Shown here in pieces: positions 47,344 through 56,218 of a stretch of 64,000 nt of DNA. The notes under the pieces are model-generated. The model was not told where the DNA came from and ran no database searches. It saw nothing but the letters and a program-made list of their open reading frames with translations. The DNA is from an uncultured Eubacteriales bacterium (GTDB lineage: Bacteria > Bacillota > Clostridia > Oscillospirales > Oscillospiraceae). The stretch's first letter is position 1, and each line of letters starts with the position of its first letter. Made by a program: the position numbers and the translations under genes. The stretch is from assembly GCA_900317425.1 (NCBI GenBank), contig ONGR01000005.1:26641-90640 (forward strand). Reading direction: 5' to 3'.

Positions 47344-47712
47344 TTACACAACTTCGGGAGCGAGGGACAGGATCTTCATGTAATCCTTGTCGCGCAGCTC
47401 ACGAGCAATGGGCCCAAAGATACGGGTACCTCTGGGGTTCTTGTCGTCCTTGATCAGGACGGCGGCGTTGTCGTCAAAACGGACGTAGGTGCCGTCAGCG
47501 CGGCGGACACCCTTGGCGCTGCGGACGATAACGGCCTTGACGACCTCACCCTTCTTCACCTGGCCGCCGGGGGTGCTCTTGCGCACGGAGGCGACGATCA
47601 CGTCACCGATGTTGCCGTACTTGCGCTTGGAGCCGCCCAGCACCCGGATGCACTTGATTTCCTTGGCGCCGGTATTATCGGCGACCTTCAGATAGCTTTC
47701 AGGCTGAATCAT
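47344..47712 (-). CDS. rplN: 50S ribosomal protein L14
   Basis: A 122-residue L14, which forms part of the intersubunit bridges. It begins [19 protein letters not shown] and has [18 protein letters not shown] and the [19 protein letters not shown] end. 12 bases after rpsQ. Confidence 0.98.
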   Translation of the reverse strand: MIQPESYLKVADNTGAKEIKCIRVLGGSKRKYGNIGDVIVASVRKSTPGGQVKKGEVVKAVIVRSAKGVRRADGTYVRFDDNAAVLIKDDKNPRGTRIFGPIARELRDKDYMKILSLAPEVV

Positions 47713-47724
47713 ACTGGCACCTCC

Positions 47725-47988
47725 TTACTTGGCCTTCTCAACGATCTCGACCACGCGCCATCTCTTGTCCTTGGACAGGGGGCGGGTCTCCATCACCTTC
47801 ACAACATCGCCTACACCGCAGGTATTGTTCTCGTCATGGGCCTTCAGCTTGTAGGTCCGGCCGACGATCTTCTTATACAGCGGGTGAGCGACGCGGTCCT
47901 CGATGGCCACGACCACGGTCTTATCCATCTTGTCGGACACCACTTTGCCCACACGAACCTTGCGGGAGGAAATTCTCTTCTCTTCCAT
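47725..47988 (-). CDS. rpsQ: 30S ribosomal protein S17
   Basis: An 87-residue S17, an OB-fold early assembly protein. Start at 47988 ([14 protein letters not shown]) rather than the upstream codon at 48039. Motifs [19 protein letters not shown] and [18 protein letters not shown] are diagnostic. It begins one base after the rpmC stop. Confidence 0.97.
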   Translation of the reverse strand: MEEKRISSRKVRVGKVVSDKMDKTVVVAIEDRVAHPLYKKIVGRTYKLKAHDENNTCGVGDVVKVMETRPLSKDKRWRVVEIVEKAK

Positions 47989-47989
47989 G

Positions 47990-48181
47990 TTACTTCTCCT
48001 CCTTTTCACGGATAACGGTCTTGACGCGGGCAATATCACGCTTGGTTTCAGCGATCTTGAGAGGATTGTCCAGCTGATTGGTTGCGTGCTGCATACGCAG
48101 GAAGAACAGATCCTTCTTCAGGGAGTCGAGCTTTTCGTTGAGCTGCTCAACGCTCATTGCACGTACTTCAGTTGCCTTCAT
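47990..48181 (-). CDS. rpmC: 50S ribosomal protein L29
   Basis: A 63-residue L29, a helical hairpin at the peptide exit site. ATG at 48181 ([14 protein letters not shown]) has AGGTG six bases upstream; the GTG at 48190 is a less likely start. It overlaps the rplP stop region closely (one base apart), indicating coupling. Confidence 0.95.
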   Translation of the reverse strand: MKATEVRAMSVEQLNEKLDSLKKDLFFLRMQHATNQLDNPLKIAETKRDIARVKTVIREKEEK

Positions 48182-48182
48182 C

Positions 48183-48617
48183 TCATTCACCTACTTCCTC
48201 AGCGGCGAGCTCCTCGCGCTTGACGATCTTCGTCTTGATGGGCAGCTTGTGGCTGGCCAGACGCAGAGCCTCGCGAGCGACCTCTTCGGAGACACCGGCG
48301 ATCTCAAACATGACACGGCCGGGCTTAACGACTGCGACCCAGTACTCGGGAGAACCCTTACCGGAACCCATACGGGTCTCAGCGGGCTTCTCGGTGATGG
48401 GCTTATCAGGGAAGATCTTGATCCACACCTGACCGCCACGCTTGGTGTAACGAGTCATGGCGATACGGGCAGCTTCGATCTGATTGCTGGTGATCCACGC
48501 GGGCTCACAAGCGACGAGGCCGAATTCACCGTAAGTAACGGTGTTGCCTCTCATGGCCTTGCCGGTGAGGCGGCCACGGTGTACTCTGCGGTACTTAACT
48601 CTCTTAGGCAGAAGCAT
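48183..48617 (-). CDS. rplP: 50S ribosomal protein L16
   Basis: A 144-residue L16, which lines the A site of the 50S. It starts [20 protein letters not shown] and contains [20 protein letters not shown] and [19 protein letters not shown]. Its ATG shares a base with the rpsC stop codon (TAATG). Confidence 0.98.
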   Translation of the reverse strand: MLLPKRVKYRRVHRGRLTGKAMRGNTVTYGEFGLVACEPAWITSNQIEAARIAMTRYTKRGGQVWIKIFPDKPITEKPAETRMGSGKGSPEYWVAVVKPGRVMFEIAGVSEEVAREALRLASHKLPIKTKIVKREELAAEEVGE

Positions 48618-49480
48618 TACTGAGCGCCTCCTTCTTTCTTTTCTGCGGGCTTGCGGAAACCGCCCTCGGGACGAGGACCGCGGTTGTAACCGCCCTCACG
48701 GCGCTGGCCGTCGCGGTTGTAACCGCCCTCGCGGCGCTGACCGTCACGGTTGTAACCGCCACGACGATCGCCGTCACGGCGGCCGCGGCGCTCACGGCGC
48801 TCCTGATAGGGCTTGGTGGTATCCAGGGTGCGGGGGGTGGTGCGCAGGGTCTGGGTCAGGATCTCGCCCTTGTAGATCCACACCTTCACGCCGATGCGGC
48901 CGAAGGTGGTAGCAGCCTCGGCGAAGCCGTAGTCGATGTCGGCGCGCAGGGTCTGCAGGGGGATGGTACCCTCGTGATAGTGCTCGGTACCGGCGATCTC
49001 GCGGCCGCCCAGACGGCCGTTGCAGTTGCACTTGATGCCCTTGGCGCCGGCGCGCATGGCGCGGCCCATGGCATTCTTCATGGCGCGGCGGTGAGAGATG
49101 CGCTTCTCGATCTGAGCGGCGATGTTCTCAGCCACCAGCTGAGCGTCCATATCGGGGTTGCGGACCTCGACGATGTTCAGCTTCACGGTCTTGCCGATCA
49201 GCTTCTCAACGCTCTTGCGATACTCCTCGACCTGCTCGCCGCCCTTGCCGATCACGACGCCGGGACGGGCCACGTGCAGATAGATGGTAACGACCTCGCT
49301 GCTGCGCTCGATCTCGATCTTGGAGACGCCTGCAGCAAACAGGAGCTTCTTCAGGTACTGACGGATCTTGTGGTCCTCGACCAGCAGATCGCCAACCTTC
49401 TCATTGCTGGCATACCAACGGGAATCCCAGTCTTTGATGACGCCCACGCGCATGCCGTGGGGATTAACTTTCTGTCCCAT
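48617..49480 (-). CDS. rpsC: 30S ribosomal protein S3 with an Arg/Gly-rich C-terminal extension
   Basis: A 287-residue S3, part of the mRNA entry helicase. It begins [20 protein letters not shown], has a KH domain with the [12 protein letters not shown] GxxG loop near residue 80, and the conserved C-terminal domain to about residue 224. Typical S3 proteins end near 215-235. Here a further 63 residues follow, rich in Arg, Gly and Tyr, with an 11-residue unit ([11 protein letters not shown]) repeated. The tail looks like an RNA-binding RGG-type disordered segment (inference). Confidence 0.96.
   Translation of the reverse strand: MGQKVNPHGMRVGVIKDWDSRWYASNEKVGDLLVEDHKIRQYLKKLLFAAGVSKIEIERSSEVVTIYLHVARPGVVIGKGGEQVEEYRKSVEKLIGKTVKLNIVEVRNPDMDAQLVAENIAAQIEKRISHRRAMKNAMGRAMRAGAKGIKCNCNGRLGGREIAGTEHYHEGTIPLQTLRADIDYGFAEAATTFGRIGVKVWIYKGEILTQTLRTTPRTLDTTKPYQERRERRGRRDGDRRGGYNRDGQRREGGYNRDGQRREGGYNRGPRPEGGFRKPAEKKEGGAQ
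48620..48808 (-). repeat. Arg/Gly repeat tail of S3
   Basis: This DNA encodes residues 225-287 of S3. Within it a 33-base unit for [11 protein letters not shown] occurs twice, plus a partial third copy. The repeats are nearly identical at DNA level. Confidence 0.85.
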
Positions 49481-49497
49481 AAAACTGTCTCCTCCCT

Positions 49498-49833
49498 TTA
49501 GTCTCTCTCAGCGACGGCCAGCGTCACGTGAGAGGTTCTCTTGTTGATGCGATAGGCGCGGCCCTGAGCGCGGGGCATCATGCGCTTCAGGATGGGGCCG
49601 GCAGTGGCGTACACCTGGGTGACAACCAGCTTGTCGGCGTCCATGTGGAAGTTGTTCTCCGCATTGGCGCAGGCGCTCTTGAGCAGCTTGATCAGGGGCT
49701 CGGAGGCGGCCTTGGGGGTGCTCATCAGGATGGCCATGGCGGTCTTGGTGTCCTTGCCGCGGATCAGATCGCACACGATCTGGACCTTACGGGGAGAGAT
49801 GCGGACGTATCTCAAATAAGCTTTAGCTTCCAT
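49498..49833 (-). CDS. rplV: 50S ribosomal protein L22
   Basis: A 111-residue L22, whose hairpin lines the exit tunnel. The start at 49833 ([17 protein letters not shown]) is nine bases after GGAGG; the ATG at 49842 directly abuts that site and is unlikely. The tunnel loop [17 protein letters not shown] is intact. Confidence 0.96.
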   Translation of the reverse strand: MEAKAYLRYVRISPRKVQIVCDLIRGKDTKTAMAILMSTPKAASEPLIKLLKSACANAENNFHMDADKLVVTQVYATAGPILKRMMPRAQGRAYRINKRTSHVTLAVAERD

Positions 49834-49847
49834 GTTCTGCATCCTCC

Positions 49848-50111
49848 TTACTTAGACTTGGCGTGGCCGCGGAAGGTGCGGGTGGGAGCGAACTCACCCA
49901 GCTTGTGGCCGACCATATCCTCCTGGATATAGACGGGCACGTGACGGCGGCCGTCGTGCACTGCGATGGTGTGGCCGACGAAGGAGGGGAAGATGGTGGA
50001 GCTGCGGCTCCAGGTCTTCAGCACGTTCTTCTCGCCGGTCTTGTTCATTTCTTCAACCCGCTTCAGAAGCTCAGGGGCAACATACGGGCCTTTTTTGATA
50101 GATCTGCTCAT
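49848..50111 (-). CDS. rpsS: 30S ribosomal protein S19
   Basis: An 87-residue S19, which binds S13 at the top of the 30S head. Motifs [36 protein letters not shown] and [15 protein letters not shown] are diagnostic. Between rplB and rplV. Confidence 0.98.
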   Translation of the reverse strand: MSRSIKKGPYVAPELLKRVEEMNKTGEKNVLKTWSRSSTIFPSFVGHTIAVHDGRRHVPVYIQEDMVGHKLGEFAPTRTFRGHAKSK

Positions 50112-50126
50112 ATTAACTTGCCTCCT

Positions 50127-50963
50127 TTACTTCACGTTGCGACGCTTGACAATAAACTTGTCGGTGGGATTCTTCTTGCTGCGGGTCTTGTAACCCAGAG
50201 CGGGCTTGCCCCAGGGGGTCACAGGGCCGGGACGGCCGACGGGGGACTTGCCCTCACCACCGCCGTGGGGGTGATCGCAGGGGTTCATGACGCTGCCGCG
50301 AACGGTGGGACGCCAACCCATGTGACGCTTACGACCGGCCTTACCGATCTGGATGTTCTCGTGCTCCAGGTTGCCGACCTGACCGATGCAGGCCATGCAG
50401 TTGGTGCGGATGATGCGGACCTCGCCGGAAGGCATACGGATCTGGGCGTTGTCGCCCTCCTTGGCCATCAGCTGAGCGTAGGCACCGGCGCTGCGGACCA
50501 GCTGGGCGCCCTTGCCGGGGTGCATCTCGATGTTGTGGATCACAGTACCAACGGGGATGTTGGCGATGGGCAGGCAGTTGCCGGGCTTGATGTCGGCAGC
50601 GGCGGAGGAGATCACCTTGTCACCGGCGGCCAGGCCGACGGGGGCGATGATGTAGCGCTTCTCGCCATCCTCATACTGCACCAGCGCGATGTTGGCGCTG
50701 CGGTTGGGATCGTACTCCAGACGCACCACAGTGGCTTCCATATCCATCTTGTCGCGCTTGAAGTCGATGATACGATACTTCCGCTTCTCGCCGCCGCCGC
50801 GATGACGGACGGTGATGCGGCCATAGCTGTTGCGACCAGCGTTCTTCTTCAGGACCTCGACCAGGCTGGCTTCGGGCTTGGCGTGCTTGTCGATGCCGTC
50901 AAAGCCGGAAACGGTCATGTGACGACGGGAAGGGGTGGTCGGCTTAAAAGTTTTCACAGACAT
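50127..50963 (-). CDS. rplB: 50S ribosomal protein L2
   Basis: A 278-residue L2 needed for subunit joining and peptidyl transferase. Contains the RNA-binding core ([20 protein letters not shown]) and the C-terminal [19 protein letters not shown] with the essential histidine. 20 bases after rplW. Confidence 0.98.
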   Translation of the reverse strand: MSVKTFKPTTPSRRHMTVSGFDGIDKHAKPEASLVEVLKKNAGRNSYGRITVRHRGGGEKRKYRIIDFKRDKMDMEATVVRLEYDPNRSANIALVQYEDGEKRYIIAPVGLAAGDKVISSAAADIKPGNCLPIANIPVGTVIHNIEMHPGKGAQLVRSAGAYAQLMAKEGDNAQIRMPSGEVRIIRTNCMACIGQVGNLEHENIQIGKAGRKRHMGWRPTVRGSVMNPCDHPHGGGEGKSPVGRPGPVTPWGKPALGYKTRSKKNPTDKFIVKRRNVK

Positions 50964-50983
50964 TTCTTACACTCCTTCCTTTC

Positions 50984-51280
50984 TTACACCATACCCTCGA
51001 AGAACTCGATGGTCTTGGAATCCTCAGTCAGCTGAACGTAAGCTTTCTTCCAGCTCTTGCGGCGGCCCGGACGGGCAGCGCCAAGGCGCTTGGCCTTGCC
51101 ATCATAGTTGATGGTGTTGACCTTGGCCACTTTCACGCCGAAGATCTGCTCCACGGCGTTCTTGATCTCGACCTTGCCGGCGTCGGGAGCCACTTCGAAG
51201 ACGTACTTCTTCTCGCCGGTGGCAGCCATGGAACGCTCGGTGATAATGGGCCGGATGATGATGTCGTATACGTTAGCCAT
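50984..51280 (-). CDS. rplW: 50S ribosomal protein L23
   Basis: A 98-residue L23, the docking site for trigger factor and SRP at the exit. Starts MANVYDIIIRPIITERSMA; ends with the family's basic loop AARPGRRKSWKKAYVQL. Its ATG shares one base with the rplD stop (TAATG). Confidence 0.97.
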   Translation of the reverse strand: MANVYDIIIRPIITERSMAATGEKKYVFEVAPDAGKVEIKNAVEQIFGVKVAKVNTINYDGKAKRLGAARPGRRKSWKKAYVQLTEDSKTIEFFEGMV

Positions 51281-51903
51281 TATGCGAACACCTCCTCGAT
51301 TACTGCGAGGGCTTCCTTATCCAGGACCAGGTTCTTGGCCTTCAGGATGTCATAGACATTGATCAGGTTGGCCATGCTGACCTCGACGCCGGGGATATTG
51401 CGTGCGCTCTTGATGACGATGTCGTTCTTGGCGGGGGTGACCACCAGAGACTTGCCGTCAGCCTTAACGGCGTTCAGGAAAGCGCGGAAGTCCTTGGTCT
51501 TGATGCTGTCGAGCTTGATGGAGTCGACAACGATGATCTCGCCGGCAGCCGCCTTGGCGGACAGGGCGGATTTCATAGCCAGTCTCTTGACCTTCTTGTT
51601 CAGAACGTAAGAGTAGCTGCGGGGCTTGGGGGCAAACACGATGCCGCCGTGGGTCCACTGGGGAGCGCGGGTGCTGCCCTGACGGGCGTGACCGGTGCCC
51701 TTCTGGCGCCAGGGCTTCTTGCCGCCGCCGGAGACCTCGCCGCGGGTCAGAGCGCTCTGGGTGCCCTGTCTGCAATTTGCCAGGTGGTTCTTCACCACTT
51801 CATGCACAACGGCTTCGTTCGGCTCGATACCGAAGATGCCATCGTTCAGTTCCACGGTACCGACGACCTCGCCGGTCATGTTCAAAACATTGATCGTAGA
51901 CAT
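51280..51903 (-). CDS. rplD: 50S ribosomal protein L4
   Basis: A 207-residue L4. The start at 51903 (MSTINVLNMTGEVVG) is behind AAAGGAG; a GTG four codons upstream overlaps that site. The tunnel loop (GGGKKPWRQKGTGHARQGS) is present. In enteric bacteria L4 represses the S10 operon through its leader; the long leader here would allow a similar control, which is unproven. Confidence 0.97.
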   Translation of the reverse strand: MSTINVLNMTGEVVGTVELNDGIFGIEPNEAVVHEVVKNHLANCRQGTQSALTRGEVSGGGKKPWRQKGTGHARQGSTRAPQWTHGGIVFAPKPRSYSYVLNKKVKRLAMKSALSAKAAAGEIIVVDSIKLDSIKTKDFRAFLNAVKADGKSLVVTPAKNDIVIKSARNIPGVEVSMANLINVYDILKAKNLVLDKEALAVIEEVFA

Positions 51904-51923
51904 TTCCGTAAGCACTCCTTTCC

Positions 51924-52643
51924 TTACTTATTACGGGCGGAAGCCTTCTGGGGATTACGGCCGGAAGCCTTCTGCGGGTTGTTGCTGATGCCGGACTCGA
52001 CATTCTTGACGCGGTGGACCTTGACGGTGGTCTTCAGGGTGACCAGGCCGCCCTTGGGGCCGGGGATCGCGCCGCGAACGGCGATCAGGTTCAGCTCGGG
52101 ATCCACTTTCACGATGTCCAGGTTCTGGACGGTGACGGTGTCAACGCCCATCTGGCCGGCGCCGATCTTGCCCTTGAAGATACGGGAGGGATCGGTGGTG
52201 GAGCCCATGGAACCAGCGTGACGATGGACGGGGCCGCCGCCGTGGCTGGTGGGGGTGCGCTGGGCGCCCCAGCGCTTGATGACGCCCTGGTAGCCGTGAC
52301 CCTTGCTGGTGCCGGTAACGTCAACAAAGTCGCCCTCTTTGAAGGTGTCGGCCTTGATGATGTCGCCCACGTTCAGCTCGGCCGCGTTCTCCAGGTCAAA
52401 TTCACGCAGGTACTTCTTGGGGGCCACGCCAGCCTTGTTCAGGTGGCCCATTTCGGGCTTGGTCAGCTTCCGCTCGGGAACGTCCTCAAAGCCCAGCTGG
52501 ACGGCCTCATAGCCTTCCTTCTCGGAAGTCTTCTTCTGGACGACGACGCAGGGACCCGCCTCGATGACGGTGACGGGGATCACCTTGCCGTTTTCGTCGA
52601 AGATCTGAGACATGCCAACTTTCTTGCCGATGATTGCTTTCAT
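51924..52643 (-). CDS. rplC: 50S ribosomal protein L3
   Basis: A 239-residue L3 that reaches the peptidyl transferase centre. It starts MKAIIGKKVGMSQIFDENGK and has the SHGGGPVHRHAGSMGSTTDP loop. The last 30 residues carry a duplicated NPQKASGRNPQKASARNK tail, an extension beyond the usual end. A 196-base spacer separates it from rpsJ. Confidence 0.97.
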   Translation of the reverse strand: MKAIIGKKVGMSQIFDENGKVIPVTVIEAGPCVVVQKKTSEKEGYEAVQLGFEDVPERKLTKPEMGHLNKAGVAPKKYLREFDLENAAELNVGDIIKADTFKEGDFVDVTGTSKGHGYQGVIKRWGAQRTPTSHGGGPVHRHAGSMGSTTDPSRIFKGKIGAGQMGVDTVTVQNLDIVKVDPELNLIAVRGAIPGPKGGLVTLKTTVKVHRVKNVESGISNNPQKASGRNPQKASARNK

Positions 52644-52839
52644 GTATGATCCTCCTTAAAGGTTATTGGTCGACATAGGTTCAATCCGCATTGGGTACGG
52701 ACCGCTTGCTCTGTCGACGTAACCCGTCCGCCTCACGCAAGTCAGCGGACTGCGGGTAGCAAGCAATTTAATATTGTGTGCCGCTTGCGTCAGGCGGCGG
52801 GGACTCGGTTTGAGATGGGCTGTAATTGAATACTGTATG
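52644..52839 (-). other. Long structured spacer between rpsJ and rplC
   Basis: A 196-base gap inside the ribosomal operon with no credible gene. It contains a 14-base inverted repeat with one mismatch (52728-52741 with 52784-52797) and smaller repeats such as two GTCGAC sites and two GCAAGCGG words. The stem would enclose about 42 bases. It could be an RNA control element or a small decayed insertion. Confidence 0.6.
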
Positions 52840-53148
52840 TTACAGCTTGATCTCGATCTCCACACCGGCGGGCAGATCCAGGGCCATCAGGGCCTCGACC
52901 GTCTTGGGGGTGGACTTGGTGATGTCGATCAGTCTCTTGTGGGTGCGGCGCTCGAACTGCTCACGGCTGTCCTTATACTTGTGCGTAGCACGCAGGATGG
53001 TGACGATCTCCTTCTTGGTGGGCAGAGGAATGGGGCCGGACACGGTGGCGCCGGTGCGCTTGGCGGTCTCGACGATCTTCTCTGCGCTCTGGTCGATGAC
53101 CTGGTGGTCATAGGCCTTCAGACGAATGCGAATCATTTCTTTTGCCAT
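52840..53148 (-). CDS. rpsJ: 30S ribosomal protein S10
   Basis: A 102-residue S10, first gene of the ribosomal cluster, also a transcription elongation partner (NusE). It starts [19 protein letters not shown] at 53148 with GGAGGAG upstream, and contains [20 protein letters not shown] and [18 protein letters not shown]. No tuf, fusA or rpsL genes precede it; proS lies upstream instead. Confidence 0.97.
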   Translation of the reverse strand: MAKEMIRIRLKAYDHQVIDQSAEKIVETAKRTGATVSGPIPLPTKKEIVTILRATHKYKDSREQFERRTHKRLIDITKSTPKTVEALMALDLPAGVEIEIKL

Positions 53149-53437
53149 TTTGGTTTGCTCCTCCATTGTTTCGTACGGTTTTTTTGCTTTGACCTACTGC
53201 CGTACGGCGAGAGTTTTCTTATCCGCCGTTCCGTGCGTATCATTCCGGCTCATAAGAAACACCGGCTCAATCCGGCCGGTGTCCTTCTGGCACAGCGATC
53301 TACGCTGACGCACAGAATCCTCTCAGCCGCCCGATTATCGGACATACTCCCCGGAAGTTACCTCCTCTCGGAGCAATCTCCCGGTTCATCGCAGTTGTAA
53401 ACGCCTCCGGGTGTGCTCACACCCTTTACGCGCGTAC
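53149..53437 (-). ncRNA. Leader of the S10 operon with stem-loops
   Basis: About 289 bases lie between the predicted transcription start and the S10 ATG and hold no gene. An 8-bp stem (ACACCGGC with GCCGGTGT, 53282-53275 with 53266-53259 on the minus strand) is followed by TTTCTTAT and looks like an attenuator-type terminator. Other short stems are visible upstream. A ribosomal protein (L4 by analogy) could regulate here; I could not match it to a named leader family. Confidence 0.5.
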
Positions 53438-53443
53438 CTGCAT

Positions 53444-53472
53444 ATAATAAAGGAAAATCCCCTTGTTGTCAA
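53444..53472 (-). promoter_or_regulatory. Promoter of the S10-spc-alpha operon
   Basis: On the minus strand: TTGACA at 53472-53467, a 17-base spacer and TATTAT at 53449-53444. This is near-perfect sigma-A consensus. The -35 lies within a palindrome (53453-53482). Confidence 0.85.
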
Positions 53473-53482
53473 GGGGATTTTC
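53453..53482. terminator. Hairpin overlapping the S10 promoter
   Basis: A perfect 13-bp inverted repeat (53453-53465 with 53470-53482) with a TTGT loop. On the minus strand it follows proS and is trailed by a T-rich stretch, so it can end proS transcription; the same bases contain the -35 of the ribosomal promoter. Confidence 0.7.
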
Positions 53483-53634
53483 TCTTATTTTTCTAAAATT
53501 TTTCAAAAATTTTCGTTGGGATGCACAAAGCATTTTGAATCATTTTTTGCCGCGGCGTGTACGTGGCAAAAAAACCTCTCAGGCTGCAAAGTGTGCGAGC
53601 GCAGTGAGTGCGCGAAGCAGGCTGCAAATCTTTC

Positions 53635-53662
53635 TCGTCCGAAATCCTCAGATTTCGGACGA
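53635..53662 (-). other. Stem-loop just after proS
   Basis: A perfect 12-bp stem (53635-53646 with 53651-53662) with a CTCA loop, seven bases after the proS stop. No T run follows on the minus strand, so it is more likely an RNA-stabilising 3' hairpin than a stand-alone terminator. Next to it AGGCTGCAAA occurs twice (near 53581 and 53619). Confidence 0.5.
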
Positions 53663-53668
53663 AATGTT

Positions 53669-55108
53669 TTAATACGCCACGCCCCAGTAGATGTCGGTGG
53701 TGCACTCCTTGCCGCACACCGGGCACTTGCCGGTGGTGCCGGACTGCTTGAGCGGCATGCAGCGGCTGGACACGCCGGCCTTCTCCTTCATGGCCAGCTC
53801 GCACTCCAGGCTGCCGCACCACTTGGTCCGGGCGAAGCCGCCCTTGCCCTCGGCCATGGCCTTGACCTCCTCCCAGGAGGTCATATCAAAGGTGTTGTCC
53901 TCCAGGTTCTTCTCCGCCATGGCGTACAGGTTGTCGTGGACCTGCTGCAGCAGATTGGCCACGGCACTCTCCAGGTCGGCCAGGGGCACGAATACCTTCT
54001 CGCCGGTATCGCGGCGGGCAATGCAGCACTGCTCCTTTTCCATGTCCTTGGGGCCGATCTCCACGCGCAGGGGCACACCCTTCATCTCGTACTGGGCAAA
54101 CTTCCAGCCGGCGGACTGATCGCTGTCGTCCATGCTGACCCGCAGACCGGTCTTTATCAGCCGATCCTTCAGAGCGGCGGCGGCATCCAGGACGCCGGGC
54201 TTATGCTGAGCGATGGGGATCACCACCACCTGGGTCGGTGCGACGGCGGGAGGCAGCACCAGGCCGTTGTTGTCGGAGTGGGTCATGATGAGGCCGCCGA
54301 TCAGGCGCGTAGACGCGCCCCAGCTGGTCTGGAACGGATACTGCAGGGTGTTGTCCCGGCCGGTGAAGGTCACGTCGTAGGCTCGGGAGAACTTGTCGCC
54401 GAAGTAATGGCTGGTGCCGGACTGGAGGGCCTTGTGGTCCTTCATCATGCACTCGATGGTATAGGTGGCCTCGGCGCCGGCGAACTTCTCCTTGTCGGTC
54501 TTGCGGCCCTTCACCACCGGCATGGCCAGGACGTCGCGGCAGAAGTCGGCGTAGCAGTTGAGCTGCTGCTCCGTCTCAGCGATGGCCTCCTCGGCGGTCT
54601 CGTGGATGGTGTGGCCCTCCTGCCACCAGAACTCGCGGGAGCGCAGGAAGGGGCGGGTGGTCTTCTCCCAGCGGATCACGGAGCACCACTGGTTATACAG
54701 CATGGGCAGCTGACGCCAGGTGTGGAGCACCTGGGCGAAGTGATCGCAGAACATGGTCTCGGAGGTGGGGCGGAACGCCAAGCGTTCCTCCAGCTTCTCG
54801 CTGCCGCCGTGGGTGACCCAGGCCACCTCGGGGGCGAAGCCCTGGACCAGCTCGCCCTCCTTCTTCAGCAGGCTCTCGGGGATCAGCACCGGCATTGCTA
54901 CGTTCTGATGCCCGGTCTTCTTGAACTCCGCATCCATCAGGCGCTGGATGTTCTCCCAGATGGCATAGCCATAGGGGCGCAGGATCATAAAGCCCTTGAC
55001 GCTGGAATAGTCCACCAACTCCGCCTTCAGGCAGATATCCGTATACCACTTGGCGAAATCCTCCTCCATGGGAGTGATCGCGTCCACTTTTCTCTGATCT
55101 TTGGCCAT
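53669..55108 (-). CDS. proS: Prolyl-tRNA synthetase (archaeal/eukaryal-type)
   Basis: A 479-residue class II ProRS of the short type without the editing insertion domain. ATG at 55108 (MAKDQRKVDAI) is preferred to the TTG at 55117. Motif 2 and 3 regions (FRPTSETMFCDHFAQ, RWEKTTRPFLRSREFWWQEG) are clear, and the C-terminus ends in the zinc-type domain with CGSLECELAM, CPVCGKE and a final Tyr. It charges tRNA-Pro. The absence of an editing domain makes a separate trans-editing factor such as the YbaK-like protein nearby relevant. Confidence 0.95.
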   Translation of the reverse strand: MAKDQRKVDAITPMEEDFAKWYTDICLKAELVDYSSVKGFMILRPYGYAIWENIQRLMDAEFKKTGHQNVAMPVLIPESLLKKEGELVQGFAPEVAWVTHGGSEKLEERLAFRPTSETMFCDHFAQVLHTWRQLPMLYNQWCSVIRWEKTTRPFLRSREFWWQEGHTIHETAEEAIAETEQQLNCYADFCRDVLAMPVVKGRKTDKEKFAGAEATYTIECMMKDHKALQSGTSHYFGDKFSRAYDVTFTGRDNTLQYPFQTSWGASTRLIGGLIMTHSDNNGLVLPPAVAPTQVVVIPIAQHKPGVLDAAAALKDRLIKTGLRVSMDDSDQSAGWKFAQYEMKGVPLRVEIGPKDMEKEQCCIARRDTGEKVFVPLADLESAVANLLQQVHDNLYAMAEKNLEDNTFDMTSWEEVKAMAEGKGGFARTKWCGSLECELAMKEKAGVSSRCMPLKQSGTTGKCPVCGKECTTDIYWGVAY

Positions 55109-55174
55109 AATGTTCAACCTCTACCTTATATTATTATAATGTGTCAATCGAAAACAGGTTTCTGTCGAATGTCT

Positions 55175-55203
55175 ATTGTATCGACACAGCCGCCTGTTGT
55201 CAA
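55175..55203 (-). promoter_or_regulatory. proS promoter
   Basis: Minus strand: TTGACA at 55203-55198, a 17-base spacer, and TACAAT at 55180-55175. It lies just after the asparaginase gene's end, about 60 bases before the proS ATG. Confidence 0.8.
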
Positions 55204-55208
55204 GCAAA

Positions 55209-56207
55209 TCATTCCAGCTCCACGGAATACAGGATATCCCGACCCACAGGGCGATAAAACAGCCGCTGGGCCTGGGCAAAGTCGCGGGTCTGGCCCATGA
55301 TCCACATCAGCTTGCACACCGCCGCCTCGGTGGTCATGTCATAGGCCTCCAGCAGGTGGAGGGTGCTCTTGATGTGCCCGCCCACGTGGTAGACCGTCAG
55401 GTCGCTGCCCTCGTTGGGCACCTGGGTGGTCATGACGATAAGCTTGCCCCGCTCCACGCCGGAGCGCAGCACCTCATAGAACCCCTCGTATTCCGGCAGA
55501 CCGCCCACGCCGAAGCTCTCGATCACCAGTCCGTCGTAGTGATCCACCATGAAGGCCAGCAGGTCCCGGCTGGTGCCGGGGATCAGCTTCAGCAGGCCCA
55601 CGCTGGTCTCCAGCTTGTCGTAGAAGACAGGCTCCTCCCCCACCGGACAGGTGAGATACTGGAGCAGATGCTCGTCCTGGATCAGCGCCAGGTCCGGGTG
55701 ATTCACGCTGGAGAAGGCCTGGAAGCTCTTGGAGTAGGTCTTCCGGGCCCGGGTGCCCAGGATCACTTTGCCGTTGAACACGATCTGGACGCCGCCGCCG
55801 CCCCGGCAGGCATAGAGGAATGCGTCGGTCAGATTCCGCTTGGAGTCGGTACCGTCGAACCAGATGGGCTTCTGGGCGCCGGTGAGTACGATGGGCTTGG
55901 GGCTGTCCTGGATGAGATAGCTCAAGGCCGCGGCGGTATAGGCCATGGTGTCGGTGCCGTGGCTGATGACGAAGCCGTCGTATTGTTCGTAGTTCTCCCG
56001 GATGGTCCGGGCGATGCCCAGCCAGTGCTCCGGGCGGATGTTGGTGCTGTCCAGCGCGTAGAGCTGGATGCAGTCCACCTCGCAGATCTGGGCGATCCGG
56101 GGCACCGCCGACAGCAGCTGCTCCGTGTTCAGCTCCGGCGCCAGACCGTCCGGCGTGATATCCGAGGCGATGGTGCCGCCCGTGCCGATCATCAGGATCT
56201 TTTTCAT
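55209..56207 (-). CDS. ansA: L-asparaginase, type I
   Basis: A 332-residue cytoplasmic asparaginase. The two catalytic threonine motifs are present: GTGGTIAS at about 8-15 and HGTDTMAYTA at about 84-93. It hydrolyses asparagine to aspartate and ammonia. No signal peptide, so type I. Start at 56207 with GAGGG eight bases upstream; the GTG at 56222 overlaps the upstream stop and lacks a site. Last gene of the rny operon. Confidence 0.93.
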   Translation of the reverse strand: MKKILMIGTGGTIASDITPDGLAPELNTEQLLSAVPRIAQICEVDCIQLYALDSTNIRPEHWLGIARTIRENYEQYDGFVISHGTDTMAYTAAALSYLIQDSPKPIVLTGAQKPIWFDGTDSKRNLTDAFLYACRGGGGVQIVFNGKVILGTRARKTYSKSFQAFSSVNHPDLALIQDEHLLQYLTCPVGEEPVFYDKLETSVGLLKLIPGTSRDLLAFMVDHYDGLVIESFGVGGLPEYEGFYEVLRSGVERGKLIVMTTQVPNEGSDLTVYHVGGHIKSTLHLLEAYDMTTEAAVCKLMWIMGQTRDFAQAQRLFYRPVGRDILYSVELE

Positions 56208-56218
56208 CTCTCTATCCC

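Noticed and set aside
53149-53437. TPP riboswitch in the S10 leader
   Set aside because: A CTGAGAGG word recalls the THI box, but the second conserved half is absent and the downstream genes are ribosomal.
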